A DNA stretch of 64,000 nucleotides, from the NCBI RefSeq assembly GCF_900637865.1, contig NZ_LR134420.1:1-64000 (forward strand), read 5' to 3'. The notes under the pieces were generated by a model, which saw nothing but the letters and a program-made list of their open reading frames with translations, made no database searches and was not told the origin of the DNA. A program made the translations under genes and the position numbers. Origin of the DNA: Legionella adelaidensis. Lineage in GTDB: Bacteria; Pseudomonadota; Gammaproteobacteria; Legionellales; Legionellaceae. Shown here piece after piece: positions 28,098 to 37,676 of the stretch (positions are counted from its first letter, which is position 1; each line of letters starts with the position of its first letter).

Positions 28098-28697
28098 TTA
28101 ACTATATCCCGCTAAAAATTGTAATGCTTGTCTTATTAATTGCTCACAGGTTTTATTTCCATCATCTACTTTTTTAACCGCTTTTATAGCATCTTGTGTT
28201 TTATATCCTAAAGCTTCTAACGCTGTAACGGCTTCGTTTTGAAATAGCGGCTTTACCGTCGCTTTGGAAGTAAATTGAGTAGAATTAAATACCTTGAAAA
28301 TATTGTCTTTCATTTCCACAACTAAACGTTCTGCTGTTTTTTTCCCAATACCAGGTAATTTGGTTAAAAAAAGCATATTTTGTTGTTCGATACATTGAAT
28401 AAATTCATCGGGAGAAATGCTGGAAAGAATGGTAATTGCCATTTTTGGGCCTACCCCGTTTACCTTAATCAATTCTCTGAAAAGAGCACGTTCGGATTGT
28501 GTTAAAAAACCATAGAGAAGCAGAGCGTCTTCGCGCACTATTGTATGAATATGCAGCCCGACCCTCTCTTTTTCCATTTCTACCTGGAAAAAAGTTTGCA
28601 GAGATGTCTCAACATCATACCCTACCCCATTAACATCAATCACTAATTTACCGGGTTGGTTTTTTTCAACAATTTTGCCTTGTAGCCAGCCAATCAA
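28098..28697 (-). CDS. ruvA: Holliday junction helicase subunit RuvA
   Basis: A 199-aa junction-binding protein (E. coli RuvA 203) that loads RuvB onto Holliday junctions. The start is TTG 28697 (LIGWLQGKIVEK), eight bases after AAAGGAG; upstream in-frame codons overlap ruvC and do not match the family. The OB-fold domain has VNGVGYDVET; the two HhH motifs are seen in LIKVNGVGPKMAITILS and LTKLPGIGKKTAERLVVEMKD; domain III is at the end. It lies downstream of ruvC. ruvB does not follow: the next gene is the convergent kinase gene. Confidence 0.94.
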   Translation of the reverse strand: MIGWLQGKIVEKNQPGKLVIDVNGVGYDVETSLQTFFQVEMEKERVGLHIHTIVREDALLLYGFLTQSERALFRELIKVNGVGPKMAITILSSISPDEFIQCIEQQNMLFLTKLPGIGKKTAERLVVEMKDNIFKVFNSTQFTSKATVKPLFQNEAVTALEALGYKTQDAIKAVKKVDDGNKTCEQLIRQALQFLAGYS

Positions 28698-28786
28698 TGT
28701 GAATACTCCTTTGTTATACACTGTGCCGGGTTTCCTCGTGCGAATCGAAAATCGATGCCGAGGCCGTATGTTTTCTAGAGCGTGTG

Positions 28787-29311
28787 CTATTTTTCTTCCC
28801 AAAACTTCTTGTTAGGTCGTTTCTCCAACCTACGGTGGAAACTATGGCGCATATGGCTATGGCAAATAGCAATAGCCAATGCATCTGCTGCATCACTTTG
28901 TGGCGAACTATTAAGCTTTAATAGTTGCATTACCATTGCTTTAACTTGATTTTTCTGTGCAGCACCATAGCCCACGACGGATTGCTTAATCTCGCGAGGA
29001 GAATATTCGCTTACGTCGATTCTATGCGATGCACAAGCAACCATAGCCACCCCGCGGGCATGCCCCAACTTTAAAGCCGAGCTAGGATTTTGGTGCATAA
29101 AAACTTGCTCAATTGCCACTTCGTTTGGTGAAAAATTCTCCATCAAATGGCAAATTCCATTAAAAATTTGTAAAAGTTTATTACTTAATGCTCCCTCTTG
29201 CGTGCGAATACAACCACTATCAAGATAAAGTAATTGTCTCTTTTCATTTTCCTTAATTACCCCATAACCCGTAACACGCGATCCAGGGTCTATCCCTAAT
29301 ATAATAGTCAT
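28787..29311 (-). CDS. ruvC: Crossover junction endodeoxyribonuclease RuvC
   Basis: A 174-aa Holliday junction resolvase of RNase H fold. Catalytic acidic residues are visible: Asp in [14 protein letters not shown] (D7), Glu in [10 protein letters not shown], Glu in [14 protein letters not shown], and the Asp in [13 protein letters not shown]. It starts immediately after the yebC stop and precedes ruvA by 89 bp, the common yebC-ruvC-ruvA order. Confidence 0.96.
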   Translation of the reverse strand: MTIILGIDPGSRVTGYGVIKENEKRQLLYLDSGCIRTQEGALSNKLLQIFNGICHLMENFSPNEVAIEQVFMHQNPSSALKLGHARGVAMVACASHRIDVSEYSPREIKQSVVGYGAAQKNQVKAMVMQLLKLNSSPQSDAADALAIAICHSHMRHSFHRRLEKRPNKKFWEEK

Positions 29312-30052
29312 TTAAGTAGAACTTAGTACTTCTTCAGGGTAAGCCGCATTACTAAATACTGATTGAACATCATCAAGATCTTCCAGTGCATCGATTAATT
29401 TTTCCAGGCTTTCCGCTGTTTCTTTGTCAACGTCTACATTTGTCTGTGCGCGCATGGTTAACTCAGAGTGCTCCATTTCAAACTCTGCCTTTTGCAAAGC
29501 GGAAACCACTTGGTGATAATTTTCCGGAGCAGTAATAATTTCTATTTGCCCTTCTTCTTGTAATACATCTTCTGCACCAGCTTCAATAGCAATTTCCATC
29601 GCTTCATCTTCTTTATTGGTAGGGGCTAATAAAATTTCACCTTGCTTGTTAAACAAATAAGCAACGGAACCATCGGTACCTAAATTACCTCCGTGTTTAG
29701 TAAACGCGTGACGCACTTCAGAAACAGTACGGTTTTTATTATCTGAAAGACAATCCACAAGAATAGCTACGCCACCGGGGCCATACCCTTCATAACGCAT
29801 TTCCATCATATTGGTCCCTTCACCACCGCCTGCTCCACGTTTTATGGCATTATCAATAGTGTCGCGCTTCATATTTGCTTTCAATGCTTTGGTAACCGCA
29901 TCACGTAAACGCGGATTAGAGTTTTCATCAGGGCCTCCCATTCGCGCAGATACTGTAATTTCGCGAATAAGCTTGGTAAATATCTTTCCTCTTTTGGCAT
30001 CTTGTAAACCTTTACGGAATTTAATATTTGCCCATTTACTATGACCTGCCAT
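29312..30052 (-). CDS. yebC: YebC/PmpR-family regulatory protein
   Basis: A 246-aa member of the YebC family, matching the usual length. The ATG at 30052 opens MAGHSKWANIKFRKGLQDAKRGKIF, the family N-terminus; a longer frame starting in the palindrome (MRRQPT...) is an artefact. The DGSVAYLF, GAEDV and TNVDVD segments are family-typical. YebC proteins act as DNA-binding regulators, and recent work ties them to translation of proline-rich stalls. It is first in yebC-ruvC-ruvA. Confidence 0.95.
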   Translation of the reverse strand: MAGHSKWANIKFRKGLQDAKRGKIFTKLIREITVSARMGGPDENSNPRLRDAVTKALKANMKRDTIDNAIKRGAGGGEGTNMMEMRYEGYGPGGVAILVDCLSDNKNRTVSEVRHAFTKHGGNLGTDGSVAYLFNKQGEILLAPTNKEDEAMEIAIEAGAEDVLQEEGQIEIITAPENYHQVVSALQKAEFEMEHSELTMRAQTNVDVDKETAESLEKLIDALEDLDDVQSVFSNAAYPEEVLSST

Positions 30053-30081
30053 AACAACTCTCCAACGATTCCTATTAAAAA

Positions 30082-30154
30082 ATGTAGGTTGGCGCCGCAA
30101 GGCCCAACATTCCTTTCAAGATTGTTTGTTGGGCCTTGCGGCGCCAACCTACAT
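30082..30154. repeat. Perfect 28-bp inverted repeat with 17-nt loop
   Basis: The left arm 30082-30109 (begins ATGTAGGTTGGCGCCGCAAG) is the exact reverse complement of the right arm 30127-30154, with a 17-nt spacer between. It lies in the divergent yebC/hmgA intergenic region and closely resembles the element at 55778-55844 in arm and spacer. This looks like a dispersed REP/MITE-like palindrome. As RNA it would form a very stable hairpin in the leader of either gene. Confidence 0.9.
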
Positions 30155-30183
30155 CCAATGCGATAATTTTTGGAAATTATACA

Positions 30184-31497
30184 ATGTCCTCGACAATTTT
30201 TCCTATTTCAGGCTATTCTTTTTTAAATAAAAATGAGGAGAATACCGTGTTAGCAGGATTTGGAAACTATCATCAAACAGAAGCGATAAAAGGGACGTTA
30301 CCTGCCAACCAAAACTCTCCACAACAATGTCCCTCGGGGCTCTATGCCGAGCAACTCAGCGGTTCCGCTTTTACACGTACACGGGATAGAAATTTAAAGA
30401 GTTGGTTATATCGTATTTTACCTTCCGTAGTGCGACAAGATTACACACTCTATGCAACCCAATTTAACGATCAATGGGAAAAGCTACAACCCCCTAACCC
30501 AATGCGCTGGTCTCCCCTTCCACCCCAGCAAAAAAAACAAGATTTTATAGACGGACTCTTTCATTTAGCGGGGCATCATCTAGGCAATGTCTATTTATAT
30601 CAATGCAATCTTTCCATGGAAAAACGATACTTTAGTAATAGCGATGGTGAAATGCTTGTTGTTCCTTACCAAGGTATGGTTATATTGCATACGGAGTTTG
30701 GTATATTAGAAATACAACCCGGTGCAATCGCAGTAATTCCTCGTGGCATAAAATTTAAAGTAAGTATTAAAGAAACCCACGCTGCAGGATATATTTGTGA
30801 AAATTTAGGTCTTCCTTTTCGCTTACCAGAGTTAGGTATTATCGGAGCAAATGGCTTAGCCAATCCTAGACATTTTCTGTACCCACACGCAGCTTTCGAA
30901 GAGACTAAAGAAGAAATTACTTTATTATGTAAATATCAAAACCATTGGTGGCAAGCAAAAAGCAATCACTCGCCCTTAAATGTAGTAGCATGGCATGGAA
31001 ATTATGCCCCCTATATGTATGATCTCAATCTTTTTAATACCCTCAACACCACCAGTTTCGATCATCCCGACCCTTCTATTTTTACAGTGCTAACTTCCGA
31101 AAGTACCATTCCGGGAGTAGCTAACATTGATTTTGTCATCTTTCCCCCACGCTGGATGGTCGCAGAACATACCTTTCGCCCTCCCTATTTCCACCGTAAT
31201 ATTATGAATGAATTAATGGGCCTTGTTATAGGAAATTATGATGCCAAGGAGGAAGGGTTTGAAGTAGGGGGCGTAAGTCTACATAATTGCATGACTGGAC
31301 ATGGTCCTGACGCAGCCACATATGAAAAAGCAAGTAAACAGGAATTAAAGCCTGAGTATTATGCTAACACTTTAGCTTTTATGTTTGAATCAGAGCAACC
31401 CTGGTTAGTAACTAAGAAGGCTTATGATAGTCCTACAAGGCAAAAAGACTATACGGATTGTTGGTTAGAGTTACCTATTCATTTCAAAAAAATGTAG
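30184..31497 (+). CDS. hmgA: Homogentisate 1,2-dioxygenase
   Basis: A 437-aa cupin-fold dioxygenase that opens the homogentisate ring in phenylalanine/tyrosine catabolism. Signature segments are [36 protein letters not shown]-type opening (broken here for brevity), [20 protein letters not shown] with metal-ligand His and Glu-type residues, MNELMGLV, and [12 protein letters not shown]. The ATG at 30184 gives the usual length. An earlier frame from the palindrome is rejected. Loss of this enzyme causes melanin-like pigment in other bacteria. No other genes of the pathway adjoin it. Confidence 0.95.
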   Translation: MSSTIFPISGYSFLNKNEENTVLAGFGNYHQTEAIKGTLPANQNSPQQCPSGLYAEQLSGSAFTRTRDRNLKSWLYRILPSVVRQDYTLYATQFNDQWEKLQPPNPMRWSPLPPQQKKQDFIDGLFHLAGHHLGNVYLYQCNLSMEKRYFSNSDGEMLVVPYQGMVILHTEFGILEIQPGAIAVIPRGIKFKVSIKETHAAGYICENLGLPFRLPELGIIGANGLANPRHFLYPHAAFEETKEEITLLCKYQNHWWQAKSNHSPLNVVAWHGNYAPYMYDLNLFNTLNTTSFDHPDPSIFTVLTSESTIPGVANIDFVIFPPRWMVAEHTFRPPYFHRNIMNELMGLVIGNYDAKEEGFEVGGVSLHNCMTGHGPDAATYEKASKQELKPEYYANTLAFMFESEQPWLVTKKAYDSPTRQKDYTDCWLELPIHFKKM

Positions 31498-31617
31498 CAG
31501 GACTTAGGAAAATACCGATCTCTCGTTAAAAAATGATTTTAATTCAGTCATTTAGTTGATCTAAACTCCCTCATTAAAATCACTTTTTGCCTCGACCTGG
31601 CATTTTTCGTAGTCCTG
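31498..31617. repeat. 120-bp imperfect palindrome after hmgA
   Basis: The sequence starting CAGGACTTAGGAAAAT, immediately after the hmgA stop, pairs with the end ATTTTTCGTAGTCCTG. The inner part AAAATGATTTTAAT pairs with ATTAAAATCACTTTT. Nearly the whole segment is one large stem with scattered mismatches. It could serve as a terminator between hmgA and the convergent rpoS, but its size suggests a MITE-like element. It occurs once in this window. Confidence 0.75.
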
Positions 31618-31692
31618 TATAGGTTGCCAAAGGGATAAACAAGGGTGTGGAAAGAAATTGTTGTATCTTTCGCCCAACCTGACACTCATTAG

Positions 31693-32721
31693 CTAAAATA
31701 AATCTTCCTGTGTTAACCCAACTTTTTCCAAGAGTCCCCGTAGTGTTTTCAACGCTTCTACCTGGATCTGCCTCACTCGCTCCCGCGTTAGGTTTATCTC
31801 TTTACCCACTTCTTCCAGGGTGGCTTTTTCAAAGCCTCGAAGACCAAAACGACGAGCGATTACTTGTTGTTGATTTTCCGTCAACTCTCCTAGCAAAGAC
31901 TCTATATGAGCCCGTAAGTTTTCATTCGTTAATAATTCGGCAGGGTTTACACTATTTTCATCAGCAATAGTGTCCAATAAAGATTTATTTTCCTCAAACC
32001 CTATTGGAGTATCGACTGAGGTTACTTTGTCATTTAAACCTAATAATTTCTCTACATCCTCAAGCGGTTTATCGAGCATATCAGCTATTTCTTCTGCAGA
32101 GGGCTCATGATCAAGCTTTTGCGTTAATTGCCTTGCAGCGCGTAAATACACATTTAGTTCTTTCACTACATGAATTGGTAAACGAATGGTGCGGGTTTGA
32201 TTCATAATGGCGCGCTCAATAGTTTGCCGAATCCACCAGGTAGCATAGGTTGAAAAACGAAAACCACGTGTGGGATCAAACTTTTCCACAGCTTTCATTA
32301 ACCCCAAATTTCCTTCTTCAATGAGATCTAATAAAGGTAATCCACGATTTAAATAACGTCTGGCGATCTTAACGACTAAACGTAAATTGGATTCAATCAT
32401 TTTTTTACGCGCAGAGATGTCTCCTTTGAGTGCCAGTGTGGAATAATGTACTTCCTCTTCTGCGCTTAATAAGGGTGAAAATCCTATTTCACTCAAGTAT
32501 ATCTGCGTTGCATCCATTGCTTTAGCAACATTTTTTCCTTTTTGAAAGGTAGGAAACGCAAGCTCGTCACTAAAATCAGGCTCATCGTTATCTTCAAAAA
32601 GTGCATCATCTTCCTCCAAAAGCAAACTTTCCTCTTCTGGATTAAAATTTTCCTCATCTAAATTTTCGGCTCCCACTTCTTGTTCAATTTTTTCTTCAGA
32701 TGGTTCATTTTTCGGGCACAT
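31693..32721 (-). CDS. rpoS: RNA polymerase sigma factor RpoS
   Basis: A 342-aa group 2 sigma factor for stationary-phase and stress transcription. An acidic N-terminal extension (about residues 1-60) precedes region 1.2 ([21 protein letters not shown]), region 2 ([38 protein letters not shown], then [17 protein letters not shown]), region 3 and region 4 ([27 protein letters not shown]). It is the last gene of the surE-DedA-nlpD-rpoS block; in relatives the main rpoS promoter lies within nlpD. Confidence 0.95.
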   Translation of the reverse strand: MCPKNEPSEEKIEQEVGAENLDEENFNPEEESLLLEEDDALFEDNDEPDFSDELAFPTFQKGKNVAKAMDATQIYLSEIGFSPLLSAEEEVHYSTLALKGDISARKKMIESNLRLVVKIARRYLNRGLPLLDLIEEGNLGLMKAVEKFDPTRGFRFSTYATWWIRQTIERAIMNQTRTIRLPIHVVKELNVYLRAARQLTQKLDHEPSAEEIADMLDKPLEDVEKLLGLNDKVTSVDTPIGFEENKSLLDTIADENSVNPAELLTNENLRAHIESLLGELTENQQQVIARRFGLRGFEKATLEEVGKEINLTRERVRQIQVEALKTLRGLLEKVGLTQEDLF

Positions 32722-32791
32722 TTGCTCACCTTTATGGTTTTACGGCTCTCGTTAAAATCCCTATATTTTTGCTCTATTTAACCATTCACTG

Positions 32792-33532
32792 TCAACCTTT
32801 TTGTAAATAATTCAAAGGATTTACTGGTTGGCCGGCATTTCTAATTTCGAAATGTACACCCCAATATTTGCGGTCTACTATACCCATTTCGGCAATTATT
32901 TGCCCAGCTTTAATCTTTTGTCCTTCTTTCACGAGAAGCCGTGCATTATTCCCATAAGCAGTTAAATAACGATTATCGTGTTTGATAATAATTAAATTTC
33001 CATAACCCGCTATGCCATTTCCGGCGTATGCCACTATCCCACTTGCGGAAGATCTAATTTTGTCACCTTTTTGACCGGCAATATCAATCCCCTTTTTCCC
33101 CTGTGCAGGATAGAAATTGGACACAACTCTACCTTGTGCCGGCCACATCCATCTGCCATTCCCTTTAAACGACGTTTCAGGGTAATTATATTTAGGAGTA
33201 AACCGCGGACGTGAATAATTTCTTTGCGGTGTAGGCTTATATCTTGGTGGCACATAAGTAGCAGCAGGTCTTAGTCGAATAACTTGCCCAACCCTTACGG
33301 TATAAGGAGGCGAGATATTATTAAGAGCAGCAAGTTGATGATAATCTTGATCATAACGAAAGGCGATGGCAAACAATGTTTCGCCCGCACTGACGCGGTG
33401 TGTTTTATGGTTTAAACCTACGGCTTTCCAATGCGTTAATTCCTCAACCGGGGCAAGATCTTCGCGCTCACTACAGCTACTAGCAAGAAATACCAAAAGG
33501 ATGAGTCCTAAATACCTTGTAAAAAAAAACAT
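32792..33532 (-). CDS. nlpD: NlpD-like murein hydrolase activator lipoprotein
   Basis: A 246-aa lipoprotein with lipobox LASSC (Cys20), a LysM domain (about 46-88, HRVSAGETLFAIAFRYDQD) and a C-terminal LytM/M23 domain (about 135-245, GIDIAGQKGDKI, GYGNLIIIKHDNRYLTAYGN, VHFEIRNAGQPVNPLNYL). The zinc-binding HxGxD and HxH motifs are replaced, so it should be a non-catalytic amidase activator like NlpD. The start ATG is 1 bp beyond the stop of the preceding DedA gene. It is followed by rpoS, the conserved pairing. Confidence 0.93.
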   Translation of the reverse strand: MFFFTRYLGLILLVFLASSCSEREDLAPVEELTHWKAVGLNHKTHRVSAGETLFAIAFRYDQDYHQLAALNNISPPYTVRVGQVIRLRPAATYVPPRYKPTPQRNYSRPRFTPKYNYPETSFKGNGRWMWPAQGRVVSNFYPAQGKKGIDIAGQKGDKIRSSASGIVAYAGNGIAGYGNLIIIKHDNRYLTAYGNNARLLVKEGQKIKAGQIIAEMGIVDRKYWGVHFEIRNAGQPVNPLNYLQKG

Positions 33533-33533
33533 G

Positions 33534-34118
33534 CTAAAAAACCCATTTAAATAAGACAATGGCCACAATAACTAGCACTAATGCCGACCATCCAATAATA
33601 TCCATATAGATACGTAATCGGTTATGAATTTTATCTCCAGCAAAAAACAAGATACCCGAAACTAAAAAGAAACGTAGGCCACGGCCGATCAAGGATCCAA
33701 TTAAAAAAGGGAACAATGCCATGTGCATCGCCCCAGCCGTAATGGTGAAAATCTTATAAGGAAAAGGGGTAAAACCTGCCAGGATAACCATCCATACCCC
33801 CCCCTCTGTAAACCAGGTTTTTACCAAATTATAGCTATCCGCATAAGATGAGGATAAGATATATGGCAAAAAAAGCTGCATAAAATAAAATCCCAATAAA
33901 TAGCCAAATAAACCACCCAAAACAGAAAATGTAGTGGTAATGAGTGCATAACGCCAAGAATGGTTAGGCGTTGCCAATCCCATACTAATTAACATTACGT
34001 CAGGCGGAATAGGGAAAAATGAGGACTCTGCAAAAGAAATACCAGCCAAATAGTAAGGGGCGTGAGGGTGGCCAGACCAGTCAATGGTCTTATTATATAA
34101 ATAAGAAAATATTTTCAT
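33534..34118 (-). CDS. DedA/YqaA-type membrane protein
   Basis: A 194-aa SNARE-associated (DedA superfamily) inner-membrane protein of the short YqaA type, with hydrophobic segments at about 20-45, 55-85, 105-150 and 165-192. The [16 protein letters not shown] motif and the [23 protein letters not shown] segment with its conserved Arg/Pro-type turn are visible. It overlaps surE by 4 bp and precedes nlpD, in the place pcm takes in E. coli. DedA proteins act in lipid carrier flipping or membrane homeostasis. Confidence 0.85.
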   Translation of the reverse strand: MKIFSYLYNKTIDWSGHPHAPYYLAGISFAESSFFPIPPDVMLISMGLATPNHSWRYALITTTFSVLGGLFGYLLGFYFMQLFLPYILSSSYADSYNLVKTWFTEGGVWMVILAGFTPFPYKIFTITAGAMHMALFPFLIGSLIGRGLRFFLVSGILFFAGDKIHNRLRIYMDIIGWSALVLVIVAIVLFKWVF

Positions 34119-34873
34119 AAACCCCAGTTGACTCCTTCCATCCAGGTAGAAACTGAATCAAATATTTTATAATGTGTCATATCTAAATGTAATGGGGTAA
34201 TTGAAACACATTGATTGTGAATAGCAAAAAAATCAGTCCCTGGTCCTGCATCCGCCGCTCCACCAGGAGGTCCAATCCAATACATTGGTTTTCCGCGCGG
34301 ATCATATTCTTTAATAATCGGCTCAGATCCATGGCGTGTACCCAAACGGGTAACCTCTATGCCTTTAATTGCATTGAGTGGCAAGTCTGGGATGTTTACA
34401 TTGAAAATCGTTTGCGCGGGAAGATTTTGAGAACATAGTTTGGTGACTAACTGCTTAGTAATATAAGCTGCAGTATCATAGTGTTGGATATTTTCCCCGA
34501 CCATGGATACCGCAATAGCGGGAAATCCTAAAGACCTCCCTTCCATTGCAGCAGCCACTGTACCCGAGTATAGAATATCATCGCCTAAGTTCGCCCCCTC
34601 GTTTATCCCTGAGACTACCATTTCCGGGATAGGATCGAGAAATCCTGTTAAACCCAGATGAACGCAATCAGTAGGCGTACCCTCAACGCAATAATGACCA
34701 TTTTCTAATTTTTTTACCCGAAGTGGCCTGGATAAAGTCAGTGAATTACTAGCTCCACTACGATTTCTATCAGGGGCAATTACTTCAAGCTCGGCAACGG
34801 TCGCTAATTCATTAACCAAAGCACGAATTCCGGGTGCAGACACCCCGTCATCATTGCTTATCAAAATTCGCAT
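34115..34873 (-). CDS. surE: 5'/3'-nucleotidase SurE
   Basis: A 252-aa survival-protein nucleotidase (E. coli SurE 253). [16 protein letters not shown] carries the metal-binding Asp-Asp, and [25 protein letters not shown] and [27 protein letters not shown] complete the active site. The ATG at 34873 follows AAGGA by seven bases; a further upstream ATG is rejected. It precedes the DedA gene in a tightly packed operon ending with rpoS. Confidence 0.96.
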   Translation of the reverse strand: MRILISNDDGVSAPGIRALVNELATVAELEVIAPDRNRSGASNSLTLSRPLRVKKLENGHYCVEGTPTDCVHLGLTGFLDPIPEMVVSGINEGANLGDDILYSGTVAAAMEGRSLGFPAIAVSMVGENIQHYDTAAYITKQLVTKLCSQNLPAQTIFNVNIPDLPLNAIKGIEVTRLGTRHGSEPIIKEYDPRGKPMYWIGPPGGAADAGPGTDFFAIHNQCVSITPLHLDMTHYKIFDSVSTWMEGVNWGL

Positions 34874-34883
34874 GGCTTTTTCC

Positions 34884-35252
34884 TTAGCTTTCAGGGGACT
34901 CAAGCCACCTTACAACCGCTAAACGCTCTTTTAAGGCCGCTTTATTTTTTACTAAATCATCTTTTGCCACTGTATCTTCGTTTTTACTATATTCTTGTTT
35001 TGCTATTTCTTCTTGCAACGCCAGGATCTGTTTACCATAGTCTTGTGGGTCGATTCGTAATTGCAAAGCCAATTTGTTAACACGTATAGCAATATCTTTC
35101 AATTGCTCACAACTGATACCCTTAGGAGAGTTTTCAGGGCATTTTTTAATGGCTTCTTGTAATTTTTCAGGATGAACACGGAAATATTGTTCATCGCTAG
35201 CGATGCAGGCTACCATCCAAAATGACAGAATAAATATAAAGATTGCTTTCAT
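34884..35252 (-). CDS. Small lipoprotein upstream of surE
   Basis: A 122-aa protein with a short signal peptide and a lipobox-like VAC (Cys16). The mature part has two further cysteines in [20 protein letters not shown] and is otherwise predicted helical, hydrophilic, and rich in Lys, Glu and Gln. Its start-site context and the 10-bp gap to surE indicate the first gene of the operon. I recall similar YFRxHPxxLQxAIxxCP proteins in Legionella-like genomes, with no established function. Confidence 0.7.
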   Translation of the reverse strand: MKAIFIFILSFWMVACIASDEQYFRVHPEKLQEAIKKCPENSPKGISCEQLKDIAIRVNKLALQLRIDPQDYGKQILALQEEIAKQEYSKNEDTVAKDDLVKNKAALKERLAVVRWLESPES

Positions 35253-35525
35253 CAGTCACCATTTTATTAAAACTTAGGAATTCCCAGAGACTCTAAATAC
35301 TATATTTTGAGCATGGATTTGTGTCTTGGGAATAAAAAAAGACAAAATATAGCAAAGCTATGAGGAGTTTTTTTGTTTCTCAGACGCAAAACCTACAGAT
35401 AAAATAGTATTTGCATTTTTTTGGTATAGTATCATTTACAGCCTTTTCTGGCTATGATCTGATTAATGTAGACACCGCTTTGTACATTAGCTATCTTTAG
35501 GCAATTTTTTTTATTCCAATAAATT

Positions 35526-37247
35526 ATGCTCGAATTTAAAACAACACGCGATTCAGAAACCGGCGAATGGATTGTAGAAACTTCCATTCAGGGAAAATAC
35601 TTGCTTACGGTCCCTCAATTAAATAAAGGAACAGCTTTTACCCTTCAGGAAAGGCAAGCTTTTGGTTTATTAGGTAAGCTGCCGCATCGCGTAGAATCCA
35701 TTGACGAACAAGTGGAGAGAGCTTTTTTACAATATTCTGCTTATACAACGCACTTACAAAAAAATATTTATTTAAATAATTTACATGACAAAAACCAGGT
35801 TCTTTTTTATAAACTATTAAATAGCCATCTTGCGGAAATGTTGCCTATTATCTATACCCCTATAGTTGGAACCGCAGTTAAACAATTTAGTAGAGAATAT
35901 AGACAACCACGTGGTTTATATCTTGCTCATACCGATCAGGATTCTATTGACGAAATATTAAGCAATCGCTCTAATCCGGAAATTGACCTTATCGTAGTGA
36001 CTGATGGAGAAGGCGTTTTAGGAATTGGTGATCAGGGTGTGGGTGGAATGGATATACCGGTAGCCAAACTCATGGTTTATAGCTTGTGTGGAGGTATCGA
36101 TCCAACGCGTACGCTGCCCATTTTCCTGGACACTGGAACTAACAATTCCGAATTATTGAATGATCCCTTCTATTTAGGGTGTCGTCATCCGCGTATTTCT
36201 CCCGAAAAATATGATGAATTTATTCATAAATTTATTTGTAGTGTTAAACGAAATTTCCCCCATGCATTTTTACATTGGGAGGACTTAGGAAGAAACAACG
36301 CCCGTCGCATTTTGGATAAATATCAAGAGAGCTTATGTACCTTTAATGATGATATTCAAGGAACTGGTGCGGTAACCCTAGCTGCTTTGCTTGCTGCGTG
36401 TAATATTACGGGTTTACCTCTCGAACAAAATCGAATTGTTGTTTATGGTGCAGGTTCAGCAGGAACTGGTATTAGTGATCAAATTGTCGATTCCTTCATT
36501 CGCTTAGGCTTATCTCGTGAGGAAGCCTTGGCAAGATTCTGGTTAATTGATAAAGATGGGTTACTCACGGAGAAAAATACACACTTAACCGAAGCGCAAA
36601 AACCTTATGCTCGAAAATGTGAAGAAATTGCCAGCTGGAAGCCAGAGGGTCCATACCCTTCTTTAAATGAAACATTAAGCCATGTAGAACCTACTATATT
36701 GATTGGATGCTCAGCTCAAAAAGATGCATTTTCGAATGAAATAATTGAGATGATGTGCCGCTATGCCGACAGACCGATTATTTTCCCCCTTTCCAATCCT
36801 GATGAAAAATGCGAAGCGCGTCCTCAAAATATTATGGAGTGGAGTAAAGGTAAAGCCTTAATTGCCACCGGAACTCCTTTTGAACCCGTCAAATATGAGG
36901 ACAAAATTATTACTATTGCTCAATGCAATAATGCGCTAATTTTTCCCGGCATAGGTTTAGGCTTAATTGCGGTACAGGCAACCCACTTAACCAAGGATAT
37001 GCTCAGCGCAGCCGCTCTAGCACTTAGTAAATTTTCCCCAAGCAACACCAATAGCTCTCTACCCCTACTCCCTTCATTAGAAAATGCTCAGGAAGTAGCC
37101 AAACACATTGCCATTGCGGTTGCTCAAGTTGCCATAGAGAGTGGGTTAGCCACAAGCAATCAAAAAGCCGACTTGCCTCGTCTTATTGAGGACAGCTTCT
37201 GGCAGCCACGCTACCTACCATTTAAAAAGATAGAGCGGGTCTTTTAA
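35526..37247 (+). CDS. maeA: NAD-dependent malic enzyme
   Basis: A 573-aa malic enzyme of the large SfcA/MaeA type, converting malate to pyruvate with CO2 and NADH. Motifs include LPIIYTPIVGTAVKQFS, VTDGEGVLGIGDQGVGGMDIPVAKL, the metal-binding HWEDLGRNNARRILDKYQ, FNDDIQGTGAVTLAALLAA and the NAD-binding VVYGAGSAGTGISDQI. With methylcitrate-cycle and amino-acid catabolic genes it would supply pyruvate. Its last four bases overlap the convergent inhibitor gene's end. Confidence 0.95.
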   Translation: MLEFKTTRDSETGEWIVETSIQGKYLLTVPQLNKGTAFTLQERQAFGLLGKLPHRVESIDEQVERAFLQYSAYTTHLQKNIYLNNLHDKNQVLFYKLLNSHLAEMLPIIYTPIVGTAVKQFSREYRQPRGLYLAHTDQDSIDEILSNRSNPEIDLIVVTDGEGVLGIGDQGVGGMDIPVAKLMVYSLCGGIDPTRTLPIFLDTGTNNSELLNDPFYLGCRHPRISPEKYDEFIHKFICSVKRNFPHAFLHWEDLGRNNARRILDKYQESLCTFNDDIQGTGAVTLAALLAACNITGLPLEQNRIVVYGAGSAGTGISDQIVDSFIRLGLSREEALARFWLIDKDGLLTEKNTHLTEAQKPYARKCEEIASWKPEGPYPSLNETLSHVEPTILIGCSAQKDAFSNEIIEMMCRYADRPIIFPLSNPDEKCEARPQNIMEWSKGKALIATGTPFEPVKYEDKIITIAQCNNALIFPGIGLGLIAVQATHLTKDMLSAAALALSKFSPSNTNSSLPLLPSLENAQEVAKHIAIAVAQVAIESGLATSNQKADLPRLIEDSFWQPRYLPFKKIERVF

Positions 37248-37603
37248 GGTGAGAATGTTACCACCACTTTTTTATCCGTGGCGGTGCTTAAATCCCATGG
37301 CCTCACGTAAGTGAATACCATCGTTGTATTTTTGGGATAGGCCTGTCCTTTTTTCAGTGCAAACCGATATTCCATTACTCCACCACCGCCAATTAACTGC
37401 GGGTTAGCTGGGGTGTAATCACCAGCTACTAAATTAAAAAGACCTTGGTCATATTGTTTAACTTGCCATTGATAACCCGTTGTAGGGTTGCCATTCAAAC
37501 GGACAGTAAACTGTGCTTCTTTACTATCAGCGTTTATATGCATGTTGTTCGCATATGCTAAAAGAGAAAATAATAAAGATAAGAAAAATATTATTTTTTT
37601 CAT
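37244..37603 (-). CDS. Chagasin-type (I42) cysteine peptidase inhibitor, secreted
   Basis: A 119-aa protein with a signal peptide (1-18, AYA-N). The mature chain carries the three inhibitory loops of the I42 family: NPTTGYQW (39-46), a GGGG-containing loop (72-75) and the RPW tryptophan loop (101-103). Known chagasin-like proteins are tight inhibitors of papain-family (C1) peptidases. Export to the periplasm or beyond is predicted. It converges on maeA with a 4-bp overlap. Target unknown; a host or self cysteine peptidase is possible. Confidence 0.9.
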   Translation of the reverse strand: MKKIIFFLSLLFSLLAYANNMHINADSKEAQFTVRLNGNPTTGYQWQVKQYDQGLFNLVAGDYTPANPQLIGGGGVMEYRFALKKGQAYPKNTTMVFTYVRPWDLSTATDKKVVVTFSP

Positions 37604-37676
37604 CTAAACCTCCTGTGGGGTTGGCACGTAAAGGCCAACAAACGATTTAATAGAATTGTTAAGGTTTGGGCTCACA

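Noticed and set aside
28698-28802. Longer RuvA starting inside ruvC
   Set aside because: The extra 35 residues have no family counterpart, and TTG 28697 has a good ribosome-binding site and the correct N-terminus.
29881-30183. Long upstream extensions of yebC and hmgA, both starting MRRQPT
   Set aside because: Both come from translating the two arms of the palindrome, which give the same peptide. Family N-termini fit ATG 30052 for yebC and ATG 30184 for hmgA.
35278-35335. Hairpin ATTCCCA.../...TGGGAAT before the malic enzyme gene as a terminator or riboswitch
   Set aside because: The stem is short with a bulge, A-rich rather than T-rich bases follow on the plus strand, and no known riboswitch motif was recognised.
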